Assembly (NCBI GenBank): GCA_022402465.1
Contig: JAKRSH010000031.1
Coordinates: 92,685-156,684, forward strand
Origin: Leptospiraceae bacterium
Lineage (GTDB): Bacteria > Spirochaetota > Leptospiria > Leptospirales > Leptospiraceae
Length of the DNA stretch: 64,000 nucleotides
Direction: 5' to 3'
Under the pieces are notes generated by a model, which saw only the letters and a program-made list of their open reading frames with translations, was not told the origin of the DNA and ran no database searches. This document shows positions 45,240-52,672 of this stretch, piece after piece. Both the position numbers and the translations under genes were made by a program. Every line of letters begins with the position of its first letter. Within the stretch, counting starts at the first letter, position 1.

Positions 45240-45773
45240 TTACTTAGCTACGAGAGTATCGTTCTTGCTTGCAAGCCAAGCCATTACTTGATACACTTTC
45301 TCAGAGCCTAAAGAATTGTCATGGGCTGGCATAGGTCCACGGCCCAATTTAGTTTTTTCGATAGCAATTCCTTTCATTATATTCTCAAATACTAATGCAT
45401 CGGTATTACCGTGTATCCATTCCTTATCAACCAAGGATGGACCCACCACTCCTTCTGCATTAACTCCATGGCAGGCGGCACAAACATTCTTAAAGTTTTT
45501 CTCACCTTCCGCTATCGCAAGAGAATCTTCTCTCATAGGATTAGCTCCATCTATGGCGACTATTTCTTTTGGTTTAGGAAATTTTGCCTCATGTTCTGCT
45601 AATTGCCCTGCATAGTAATCTTCAGTTCCCCAAGAAGAGAAACCATGGAAATAAATTGCATATCCTATTCCTATGAAGACTGCATAGACAAATATATGTT
45701 TGTACCAAGCGGGAAGATCGTTCCCTGCTTGGATGATGCCATCAAATTCTTTTTGTTCGTGTTGTTCTGACAT
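45240..45773 (-). CDS. ccoP: cbb3 oxidase subunit III CcoP, short mono-haem form
   Basis: This 177-residue protein has a cytosolic N-terminus (FDGIIQAGNDLPAWY), one span (about residues 28-48: HIFVYAVFIGIGYAIYF) and one cytochrome c domain with a single haem motif CAACH (about residues 97-101) and the axial Met in GPMPAHD. Classical CcoP is about 300 residues with two haems. The DNDLPxWW-like element before the span confirms the subunit identity. It is encoded between ccoQ and ccoG, starting one base after the ccoQ stop. Confidence 0.88.
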   Translation of the reverse strand: MSEQHEQKEFDGIIQAGNDLPAWYKHIFVYAVFIGIGYAIYFHGFSSWGTEDYYAGQLAEHEAKFPKPKEIVAIDGANPMREDSLAIAEGEKNFKNVCAACHGVNAEGVVGPSLVDKEWIHGNTDALVFENIMKGIAIEKTKLGRGPMPAHDNSLGSEKVYQVMAWLASKNDTLVAK

Positions 45774-45774
45774 T

Positions 45775-45924
45775 TCAATCCTCCTCTAGCATCCTATACT
45801 TAGGTGCTTCTAATTCATCTTTTCTCTTCTTGTTGTAAACATAGAAGAAGACATACACAACTGCAGCTATTAGAATAGGAAGCCTTAGTGATTTATAGAT
45901 AATAAGTAAATCTAATTCGTTCAT
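45775..45924 (-). CDS. ccoQ: CcoQ-like small cbb3 oxidase subunit
   Basis: A 49-residue frame runs from ATG 45924 to TGA 45775. It has one span (about residues 13-30: RLPILIAAVVYVFFYVY), followed by a basic stretch and an acidic end, as in CcoQ, which stabilises the oxidase. It sits in the canonical place between ccoO and ccoP. The C-terminal APKYRMLEED is almost the same as the C-terminal part of CcoS in this operon, which is unexpected. Confidence 0.75.
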   Translation of the reverse strand: MNELDLLIIYKSLRLPILIAAVVYVFFYVYNKKRKDELEAPKYRMLEED

Positions 45925-45936
45925 ACTTTCCTATCC

Positions 45937-46626
45937 TTATTTAATTGACTTTGAAAGCTCAGCACTATCTTTTCCTAAGCGAAGAAGATAAGCGACTAAA
46001 GCTTCACCTTGGGTTTTACCTTGAACGCTAGTTTCAACAGAATCTAAATCTGACTTAGTGTAAGGAACGCCCACAACCATTAAACCTTCCATATGATTTT
46101 GAATCGAAGCAGCATCAATAGTTGCATCTTTTTCGAATAACCAAGGGTAGGCTGGCATGATGGACCCAGGAGATGTTTCTCTTGGATTCTTTAAGTGACG
46201 AGTCTGCCAATCAGCTGAAGGTTGGATCTGAGATTCATGTGCTAGGTCTGGACCAGTTCTCTTGGATCCCCAAAGAAAAGGATGCTCAAATTGTGATTCA
46301 CCAGCTTTAGAATAACCATCAGTTCCATAGGCTTTTTGTGGATCGAAACGGTCTACTTCCCATTTGAATGGTCGAATCATCTGAGTGTGACAATTGTTGC
46401 ATCCTTCTTTTTGGTAGATATCTCGTCCTGCAAGTTCTAAGGGTGTAAATGGTTGAACCGTTGTTATGGGAACCACAGTTCTAGATAGAAAGAAGGGAGG
46501 TATCAATTCAAATAATCCTCCAATCAGTATAGCTATGAAGGTATAGACAGAGAACTTGACTCCATCACTTTCCCATTTGCTTGCAAATTTCTCGAACCAT
46601 GTTAGTGGGACATCAAATATTTTCAT
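45937..46626 (-). CDS. ccoO: cbb3 oxidase subunit II CcoO (mono-haem cytochrome c)
   Basis: This 229-residue subunit has an N-terminal anchor (YTFIAILIGGLFELIPPFF, about residues 29-47) and a single haem motif CNNCH (about residues 75-79) followed by TQMIRPFKWEVDRFD and KRTGPDLAHES, all characteristic of CcoO. The axial Met is in GSIMPAYPWLFE. It accepts electrons from CcoP and passes them to CcoN. It overlaps ccoN by four bases, indicating coupled translation. Confidence 0.94.
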   Translation of the reverse strand: MKIFDVPLTWFEKFASKWESDGVKFSVYTFIAILIGGLFELIPPFFLSRTVVPITTVQPFTPLELAGRDIYQKEGCNNCHTQMIRPFKWEVDRFDPQKAYGTDGYSKAGESQFEHPFLWGSKRTGPDLAHESQIQPSADWQTRHLKNPRETSPGSIMPAYPWLFEKDATIDAASIQNHMEGLMVVGVPYTKSDLDSVETSVQGKTQGEALVAYLLRLGKDSAELSKSIK

Positions 46627-48056
46627 TTAGACGCTCCTTCTTTTATTCTTAGGTCAATTTCTTTAAAACCAGAACCAGCAGATTGGATTGTCTTGACTAC
46701 GTTATAGACCAATACTACTAAGCCTGCAAAGTATAGAACTCCTGCAACACCTCGGAAGAATCGGAATGGTTTAAGAACATCGGTAATCGCAACCCAGTTC
46801 GGATAGAGAAGGAATCCTTTATCATCAACCGCTCTCCACATTGCACCTTCTGTAATACCAGAAACCCACATGGACACTATGTACAACAAAATACCTAGAG
46901 TTGCTAACCAGAAATGGGTGTTAGCTAATTTCTCTGAATATAGATTTGTATTCCAAAGTCTAGGAACCATGTAATAAATAGCAGCAAAAGACATCATCCC
47001 CACCCAACCTAGAGTTCCTGAGTGAACATGCCCAACGATCCAATCTGTATTATGACCTAGAGAACTGATCGTTCTTATTGATAGTAGAGGACCTTCGAAG
47101 GTAGACATCCCATAAAAGGTAATACCAACGAGCATCATCTTTAGGATAGCATCAGTTTTAATTTTTTCTTTAGCTTGTGTTAAGGTTAGGAAACCGTTTA
47201 ACATACCACCCCAGGAAGGCATCCAAAGCATGATACTAAAAACCATACCGGTTGTCTGTAACCAATCAGGAATTGGAGAGTATAACAAATGGTGAGGACC
47301 TGCCCAAATATAAACGAAAATCAATGACCAGAAGTGGATTATCGATAAACGATGGGAGTAAATAGGTTGGTTGATATGTTTGGGGAAGTAGTAATACATG
47401 AGTCCTAAGAATGGAGTTGTTAGAACAAAGGCAACGGCGTTGTGTCCATACCACCACTGAATATTTGCATCATATACACCCGCGTAGATAGAATAGGATT
47501 TAGTAAGACCTACGGGGATTGCTAAATTGTTGACAACAAATAGTAAAGGAACTGTTACAAAGGAAGCTATATAGAACCAAATGGCTGCATACATTTGTTT
47601 TTCTTCACGGAAGGCTATCGTTGCAAAAAAGTTAACTATGAAGATAACAAACCAAATTACGATTAAAATATCTAAAGGCCATTCTAATTCAGCGTATTCT
47701 TTGGATTGGTTCATTCCTAATGGAAGAGTAATTGCTGCAAGAGCTATTGTTAAATTATAAAGGACAAAGTGTATCCCTGCTAATTTATCTGACCAAATTC
47801 TAATTTTCGTTAGTCTTTGAATCATATAATACGCTGTTGCGAAAATTATACTCAAAGCGAAGCCGAATATGGCTGCATTGGTATGAAGTGGTCTCAATCT
47901 TCCAAAGCTAAAATATGGTAAATTAAAATTTAGCTCAGGATAAACGAGTTGAAAGGCAATCCAAACTCCTACAAGCATAGAGGCAAGACCCCAAATGATT
48001 GCAGAAATGATGAAGCCTTTTACGATCCAATCGTTGTATTTTGTACTAGTACTCAT
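46623..48056 (-). CDS. ccoN: cbb3 oxidase catalytic subunit I CcoN
   Basis: This is the haem-copper catalytic subunit of the high-affinity terminal oxidase, with 12 membrane spans. It contains the haem b ligand region FGRLRPLHTNAAIFGF, the copper site WWYGHNAVAFVLTTPFLG and GPHHLLYSP, and VGHVHSGTLGW with the haem b and b3 ligands. I place the start at ATG 48056 (MSTSTKYND, 477 residues) because GGAG lies six bases upstream; an in-frame TTG at 48080 would add eight residues. First gene of ccoNOQPGHIS, downstream of a perfect FNR box. Confidence 0.95.
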   Translation of the reverse strand: MSTSTKYNDWIVKGFIISAIIWGLASMLVGVWIAFQLVYPELNFNLPYFSFGRLRPLHTNAAIFGFALSIIFATAYYMIQRLTKIRIWSDKLAGIHFVLYNLTIALAAITLPLGMNQSKEYAELEWPLDILIVIWFVIFIVNFFATIAFREEKQMYAAIWFYIASFVTVPLLFVVNNLAIPVGLTKSYSIYAGVYDANIQWWYGHNAVAFVLTTPFLGLMYYYFPKHINQPIYSHRLSIIHFWSLIFVYIWAGPHHLLYSPIPDWLQTTGMVFSIMLWMPSWGGMLNGFLTLTQAKEKIKTDAILKMMLVGITFYGMSTFEGPLLSIRTISSLGHNTDWIVGHVHSGTLGWVGMMSFAAIYYMVPRLWNTNLYSEKLANTHFWLATLGILLYIVSMWVSGITEGAMWRAVDDKGFLLYPNWVAITDVLKPFRFFRGVAGVLYFAGLVVLVYNVVKTIQSAGSGFKEIDLRIKEGASK

Positions 48057-48149
48057 CTCTTTCTCCGAAATCGAAATCAATATGATTCCATTTTTTGTAA
48101 TTGCTCAATAATTACTATCTCTTAAGTCGAAAATTGATCAAATGAAAAA

Positions 48150-48163
48150 TTGATAATTATCAA
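48150..48163. promoter_or_regulatory. Perfect FNR-type box upstream of ccoN
   Basis: TTGATAATTATCAA at 48150-48163 matches the FNR consensus TTGAT-N4-ATCAA at all ten fixed positions, and the four spacer bases are also symmetric. It lies about 94 bases before the ccoN ATG in the 222-base gap shared with the glycosyltransferase gene upstream. A second, shorter TTGATCAA palindrome lies at 48134-48141. The Crp/Fnr protein encoded at 7267-7998 is a candidate ligand, but other family members may exist outside the window. Confidence 0.75.
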
Positions 48164-48278
48164 CTAGTCAAAATTTAAATTGATTCTAAATTTCAATTGT
48201 AAGCCTTCAATGAGTCGGATAGATAGGAATTAGAATAATCGAAAATAAGAATATATAAAAACCTGAGACGAGATTTTC

Positions 48279-49343
48279 TTAAAAGATTTGAAGAATTAGA
48301 GCTAGAATATCACTTTCTCCGTTCAATGGTAGCTTGGTGAGTTTGTTTCTATCTGTATCTTGAATTTTAGCTATGCATTCCGAGAATGAGAAATCTAAGA
48401 GATCGGTTTGACTAATATAAGAACAGGGGTGAGATTTTTCTAAGGTCTGGACAAGGTGTGGGTATTCAGCAAAATCACCACGATCTGTATAAATGATAGG
48501 GGTTTCCGCATATATTGACTCGCTGATGATTCCATAACCTGGTTTGGTTACAACAAAATCAACAGCCCGAACTAAGTCTGGGTAATAGGTTTGAGGAATA
48601 TTCAATATTTGATCTGATTCAAAACCGGTAAGTTCCGAACAAACTATGATCCAATCATCTGGTATAGATTCCCAGTTCCACACTATATCCTTCAGACCGT
48701 AGGCACCAAAGGAAAATAGAAAGTATTTCTTATGCTTGTTGAAATTGAATTTAGCTCTTGCGGAATCTTTGTCTAAATTGCTTCGTCTTCCAACTAAACC
48801 TACCTTATGCATTTCCATAAAACCATCCATAGGACAATGAAAGGGAAGTATGAATGCGCTTGTCGCAAAACTATATTCAATCTTATGAATATTCGAAATT
48901 GCTGAAAAATTAGGATTGTATTTACCAAAATTAGAATAGATATAGTCCCAAGTGAAGTTCCCTATGAAAATTGTTGGAATCTTAGCCTCTATTCCTATTA
49001 TAAATGGTAGAGAGGCTGAATCAGAAATAATTAAATCAAAATCTTCTTGGATAGCGTAATCTGCTTCTGTTTCCATAAGAGAATTTTTATTTTTCTCAAA
49101 AGCCTCTAAATGCTGTAAAGTTACATCTACATCCAAAGAAATAGAATCCCTCTGGAAAACTCCTACATCTAAAGAAGCCTTACGAAGGGAAATTTTGGTT
49201 GGATTGTCTTGTATGAAATCAATTCTATCAGACGTAATTGTAACAGAATGTACAGCTGATGAAGTTACTAGCTTTCGGATGATCTCATATGATCTAGAAA
49301 TATGGCCGTAGCCATGGCTACTAACATAGTATAAGATTTTCAT
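48279..49343 (-). CDS. GT-B glycosyltransferase-like protein (MurG-type fold)
   Basis: This 354-residue protein starts with ILYYVSSHGYGHISRSYEIIRKL, the glycine-rich first loop of MurG-like GT-B enzymes. The C-terminal half has the donor-site pattern DFVVTKPGYGIISESIYAETPIIYTDRGDFAEYPHLV (about residues 260-297). Donor and acceptor are unknown; related proteins transfer sugars onto nucleotides, lipids or polysaccharides. It precedes the two RNA methyltransferase genes on the opposite end of the same strand and is followed by the cco promoter region. Confidence 0.75.
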   Translation of the reverse strand: MKILYYVSSHGYGHISRSYEIIRKLVTSSAVHSVTITSDRIDFIQDNPTKISLRKASLDVGVFQRDSISLDVDVTLQHLEAFEKNKNSLMETEADYAIQEDFDLIISDSASLPFIIGIEAKIPTIFIGNFTWDYIYSNFGKYNPNFSAISNIHKIEYSFATSAFILPFHCPMDGFMEMHKVGLVGRRSNLDKDSARAKFNFNKHKKYFLFSFGAYGLKDIVWNWESIPDDWIIVCSELTGFESDQILNIPQTYYPDLVRAVDFVVTKPGYGIISESIYAETPIIYTDRGDFAEYPHLVQTLEKSHPCSYISQTDLLDFSFSECIAKIQDTDRNKLTKLPLNGESDILALILQIF

Positions 49344-49364
49344 ACCAAACCTACAATAAATACT

Positions 49365-50396
49365 TTAGGAATTTCTTTGGCGAATCGCCTCATAGGTAAC
49401 TATCCCAACCGAAAGAGCAAGATTCAAAGAATCGGCTTCACCCTTCATAGGGATTCCTAGTAGCTCATCCGCAGAATCTTTCGCCTTTTGAGAAAGTCCG
49501 TATTGCTCGCTTCCAAATACAAGTGCAAGATTGCCTTTCAATTCAGACTTAGTGTACATTTTTTCAGATTCAGGGCTAAGTGCCTTTATAGAAAATCCAT
49601 TTACTTTTAGTGCTTGTAAGACATCATCAGTATTTCCTTGAAACACGGGTAAGGTGAAAAGAATTCCAGTACTGGATCTTACAACATTTGGGCTATAGAT
49701 ATCTGTTTGAGGATCAGTAACAATAATAGAATGAACTCCAGCGCCCTCGGCTGTTCGAATTATAGTTCCCAAATTGCCAGGTTTTTCGACGCCTTCAATA
49801 ATTAGAATAATCTCATTTTCTAAATTACCTAGATAGCTTTTCTTGAATTTTGTATCAGGAATGGATGCAAGTAAGATCAAACCATCTGGTCTATCTCTAT
49901 GGGAAATTTTCTCAAAGATTGCTTTTGGGAATTGCCAAACAGGAATCTTCCAATTCTTTATTAGCTCCCACTCATTTTTACCCAAAAAACATTCTGGGCT
50001 TATGCAAAGAATTTCTGGTTGGAACTTAGGTAAAATTGAACTTTGCGATTTGAATCCAGCATAGGCTCTTTGGATTTCCCGATATCCTTCTATAAAGACA
50101 CGATTTTCTTTTTCTCGGAATTTCTTTTCTTTGAGTAAGCTTATATACTTCACCTTGGGATTGGAAAAGGAAGTAATCTCTAGGCTTCGATCTGATTTAC
50201 CTTCTGGATCTGAAAAATCTCTTGGCTCAGAATCTTTTCTCAGATAGAAGCTATCCTTGCTTGCAAAAGGCTTTGTTTTCTCAATAGAAGATGGCTTGCC
50301 TTTGCTCGCTGAATTGGATGAATGAGTATCTGTCTTTTTCTTGTCTCGACTATCTACTTTCTTCTTTGGTTTGCTGTGAACTCTATATTCTTTCAT
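49365..50396 (-). CDS. SPOUT (TrmH/RlmB-family) RNA 2'-O-methyltransferase
   Basis: This 343-residue protein has a basic, low-complexity N-terminal extension (about residues 1-75), then a substrate-binding domain (about 76-185) and a SPOUT catalytic domain with its three motifs: EKPGNLGTIIRTAEGAG (about 206-222), LALVFGSEQYGLS and IPMKGEADSLNLALSVGIVTYE near the end, forming the trefoil-knot SAM site. It methylates ribose in rRNA or tRNA; the target cannot be read from sequence. The upstream gene, another methyltransferase, overlaps it by four bases. Confidence 0.85.
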   Translation of the reverse strand: MKEYRVHSKPKKKVDSRDKKKTDTHSSNSASKGKPSSIEKTKPFASKDSFYLRKDSEPRDFSDPEGKSDRSLEITSFSNPKVKYISLLKEKKFREKENRVFIEGYREIQRAYAGFKSQSSILPKFQPEILCISPECFLGKNEWELIKNWKIPVWQFPKAIFEKISHRDRPDGLILLASIPDTKFKKSYLGNLENEIILIIEGVEKPGNLGTIIRTAEGAGVHSIIVTDPQTDIYSPNVVRSSTGILFTLPVFQGNTDDVLQALKVNGFSIKALSPESEKMYTKSELKGNLALVFGSEQYGLSQKAKDSADELLGIPMKGEADSLNLALSVGIVTYEAIRQRNS

Positions 50397-51247
50397 AAAT
50401 TTTTATCGGTGAAAAAGCAGCAAGATCCTGCTGGATACTTGCCTCCATGAGACTCATCTAACCACAGTTCACTGGATTCAAATACACCCTCGTTTTTTAT
50501 TCGAGTAGCTATCATCTTTTCTAAGCTAAGTGAGCTGTAACCTTGCGAGTGGCAAGTTAATATGATAAACTTTGGTTTATAGTCACAAAGAATCATCAAT
50601 AGATCCAGTAAACTTCCTAGATCTTCCTCTATCTTAAATACTTCGCCTTTGCTGCCTCGACCAAAAGAAGGTGGATCTAGTATAAATCCGTTGTATTTCT
50701 TGCCTCTGTTGATTTCTCTTTTGAGAAATTTGGTAACATCTTCCACTATCCAACGAACTGGCTTCTTGTCGAGTTGGTTGAGCTTGGCATTTTCACGAGC
50801 CCATTCCACCATACCCTTGGAAGCATCTAGGTGGCATACTTTCATTCCAGCCTGTAAACAAGCCATGGTAGAGCCACCGGAGTAGGCAAAGAGATTGAGG
50901 ACTTCCCATTCAGCCTTAGAACCAGGGATAGATAATTTAGCATCTCTTATGCGATCCCAATTGAATTTCTGTTCGGGAAAAAGTCCTATGTGCCCAAAAG
51001 GTGTTAGCTTACATAAAAAATGAATCCCAGCATACTTAATAGAGAAACTCGCAGGAATCTTCTTGCGATAGCTCCATTCACCAGAGCCTCTATCATTTTT
51101 AGTGTATTTTGCATCCCAATCTTCCCAGAGCTTGGGTTTACTTACTGGGTAGTCAGAAAGAGGGGAAGAACGTATGAGTCTATATTCCCCCAGTTGTTCT
51201 AATTTAAGTTTATTCCCAGAGTCATAGAGTCCGTATTCATCTTTCAA
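50393..51247 (-). CDS. Class I SAM-dependent methyltransferase, RlmI/RlmK-like
   Basis: This 284-residue protein has the Rossmann motifs VLNLFAYSGGSTMACLQAG (about residues 116-134) and VCHLDASKGMVEWARENA, and the catalytic ILDPPSFGRGSKGEVFK (about 188-204). DPPSFG with this surrounding is typical of rRNA methyltransferases related to RlmI, RlmK and RlmL, which modify 23S rRNA. Unlike RlmI it lacks an N-terminal PUA domain. It is translationally coupled with the SPOUT methyltransferase gene (four-base overlap), so both may act on the ribosome. Confidence 0.8.
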   Translation of the reverse strand: MKDEYGLYDSGNKLKLEQLGEYRLIRSSPLSDYPVSKPKLWEDWDAKYTKNDRGSGEWSYRKKIPASFSIKYAGIHFLCKLTPFGHIGLFPEQKFNWDRIRDAKLSIPGSKAEWEVLNLFAYSGGSTMACLQAGMKVCHLDASKGMVEWARENAKLNQLDKKPVRWIVEDVTKFLKREINRGKKYNGFILDPPSFGRGSKGEVFKIEEDLGSLLDLLMILCDYKPKFIILTCHSQGYSSLSLEKMIATRIKNEGVFESSELWLDESHGGKYPAGSCCFFTDKNL

Positions 51248-51306
51248 AAGCTTTGCCTATTTGACCAAAATTCTGATGGAAAAATCGCCCTCTATGGATC
51301 AGTTGT

Positions 51307-52593
51307 TTAACCTTTTTTAGCTTGGTCGTAGTGTGTTTCAGTTGCACCAGTGTAAATTTGTCTTGGTCTTCCTATCTTTAAGCTGGAATCTTCTATCATT
51401 TCTTTCCACTGAGCTATCCAGCCTGGAAGTCTTCCCATAGCGAACATCACAGTAAACATATTAGTTGGGATACCAAGTGCACGGTAGATGATTCCAGAAT
51501 AGAAATCCACATTCGGGTATAGCTTTCTTTCAACGAAATATGGATCGTTAAGGGCAACTTCTTCTAATTCTTTTGCAATATCAAGAAGAGGATCTTTGAT
51601 TCCAAGCTTACTTAGAACTCGATCTGCTGCAACTTTGATGATCTTGGCTCTAGGATCAAAATTCTTATAAACTCTATGACCAAAACCAGAAAGACGGAAA
51701 GAAGAGTTCTTATCCTTGGCTTGTTCAACCATCTTGGACACTTTGTTCCCGCTTTGGTGGATATAATCCAACATTTCAAGAACTTCTTGGTTGGCACCGC
51801 CATGACGTGGCCCCCAAAGTGCACAGATACCTGCTGCGATTGCTGAATATAGGTTGGCTAGAGATGATCCCACCAAACGAACGGTAGATGTAGAGCAATT
51901 TTGTTCATGGTCTGCATGGAGTATCAGTAATAGATTTAATGCTTTTACTACTTCTGGATCAATGACGTATTCTTCCGCAGGAACACTAAACATCATGTTC
52001 AAGAAATTACCACAGTAGTCATACTTGTTCAGAGGGTGGATGATAGGCTGACCTATAGATTTCTTAAAGGCAAATGCTGCGATAGTAGGAAATTTGGCAA
52101 GTAAGCGAATCATAGAAATTTCTCTATGCTCTGGATTCAGTGGATCATAAGAATCTTGGTAGTAGGTAGAAAGAGATACCATCATACAAGACATGATTGC
52201 CATAGGGTGACCATCTTTAGGGAATCCATTGAACAATCGCTTAAGATCCTCATGGATTAAGGTATGTTTGGTTAAGGAATCATTCCAATTTTCTAATTCT
52301 TTTTTATTGGGTAGTTTACCATAAATCAAAAGATAGGCTACTTCTGTAAAAGTAGATTTCTCTGCGAGTTCTTCGATAGGAATTCCACGGTATCTTAGGA
52401 TTCCAAGTTCACCATCAAGAAAAGTAACCGCGCTAGTGCAAGCTCCTGTATTCAGGTATCCACTATCTAAGGTGATGAGTCCTGATTGAGCTCTAAGTTT
52501 CGTAATGTCAATGGCTCTTTCTTTCTCTGAGCCTTCTATAATAGGAAGTTCGTATTCTTTCCCGTCTACTTTTAGGATTGCTGTATTTGACAT
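51307..52593 (-). CDS. gltA: Citrate synthase (type II)
   Basis: This 428-residue enzyme has the length and the N-terminal beta domain of hexameric type II citrate synthases (ILKVDGKEYELPIIEGSEKERAIDI). Active-site segments are LILHADHEQNCSTSTVRLVGSS, GICALWGPRHGGANQEVLEML and FGHRVYKNFDPRAKI, supplying the His-His-Asp catalytic set. It condenses acetyl-CoA with oxaloacetate to start the TCA cycle, consistent with an organism that oxidises fatty acids through a cbb3 oxidase. Confidence 0.96.
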   Translation of the reverse strand: MSNTAILKVDGKEYELPIIEGSEKERAIDITKLRAQSGLITLDSGYLNTGACTSAVTFLDGELGILRYRGIPIEELAEKSTFTEVAYLLIYGKLPNKKELENWNDSLTKHTLIHEDLKRLFNGFPKDGHPMAIMSCMMVSLSTYYQDSYDPLNPEHREISMIRLLAKFPTIAAFAFKKSIGQPIIHPLNKYDYCGNFLNMMFSVPAEEYVIDPEVVKALNLLLILHADHEQNCSTSTVRLVGSSLANLYSAIAAGICALWGPRHGGANQEVLEMLDYIHQSGNKVSKMVEQAKDKNSSFRLSGFGHRVYKNFDPRAKIIKVAADRVLSKLGIKDPLLDIAKELEEVALNDPYFVERKLYPNVDFYSGIIYRALGIPTNMFTVMFAMGRLPGWIAQWKEMIEDSSLKIGRPRQIYTGATETHYDQAKKG

Positions 52594-52672
52594 GAAAATT
52601 CTATCCCCCGAATGAATAGAATTCCATGATACTCAGATGGGGAAAGCACTTTTCCAAACAGCCTTGAAAAAT

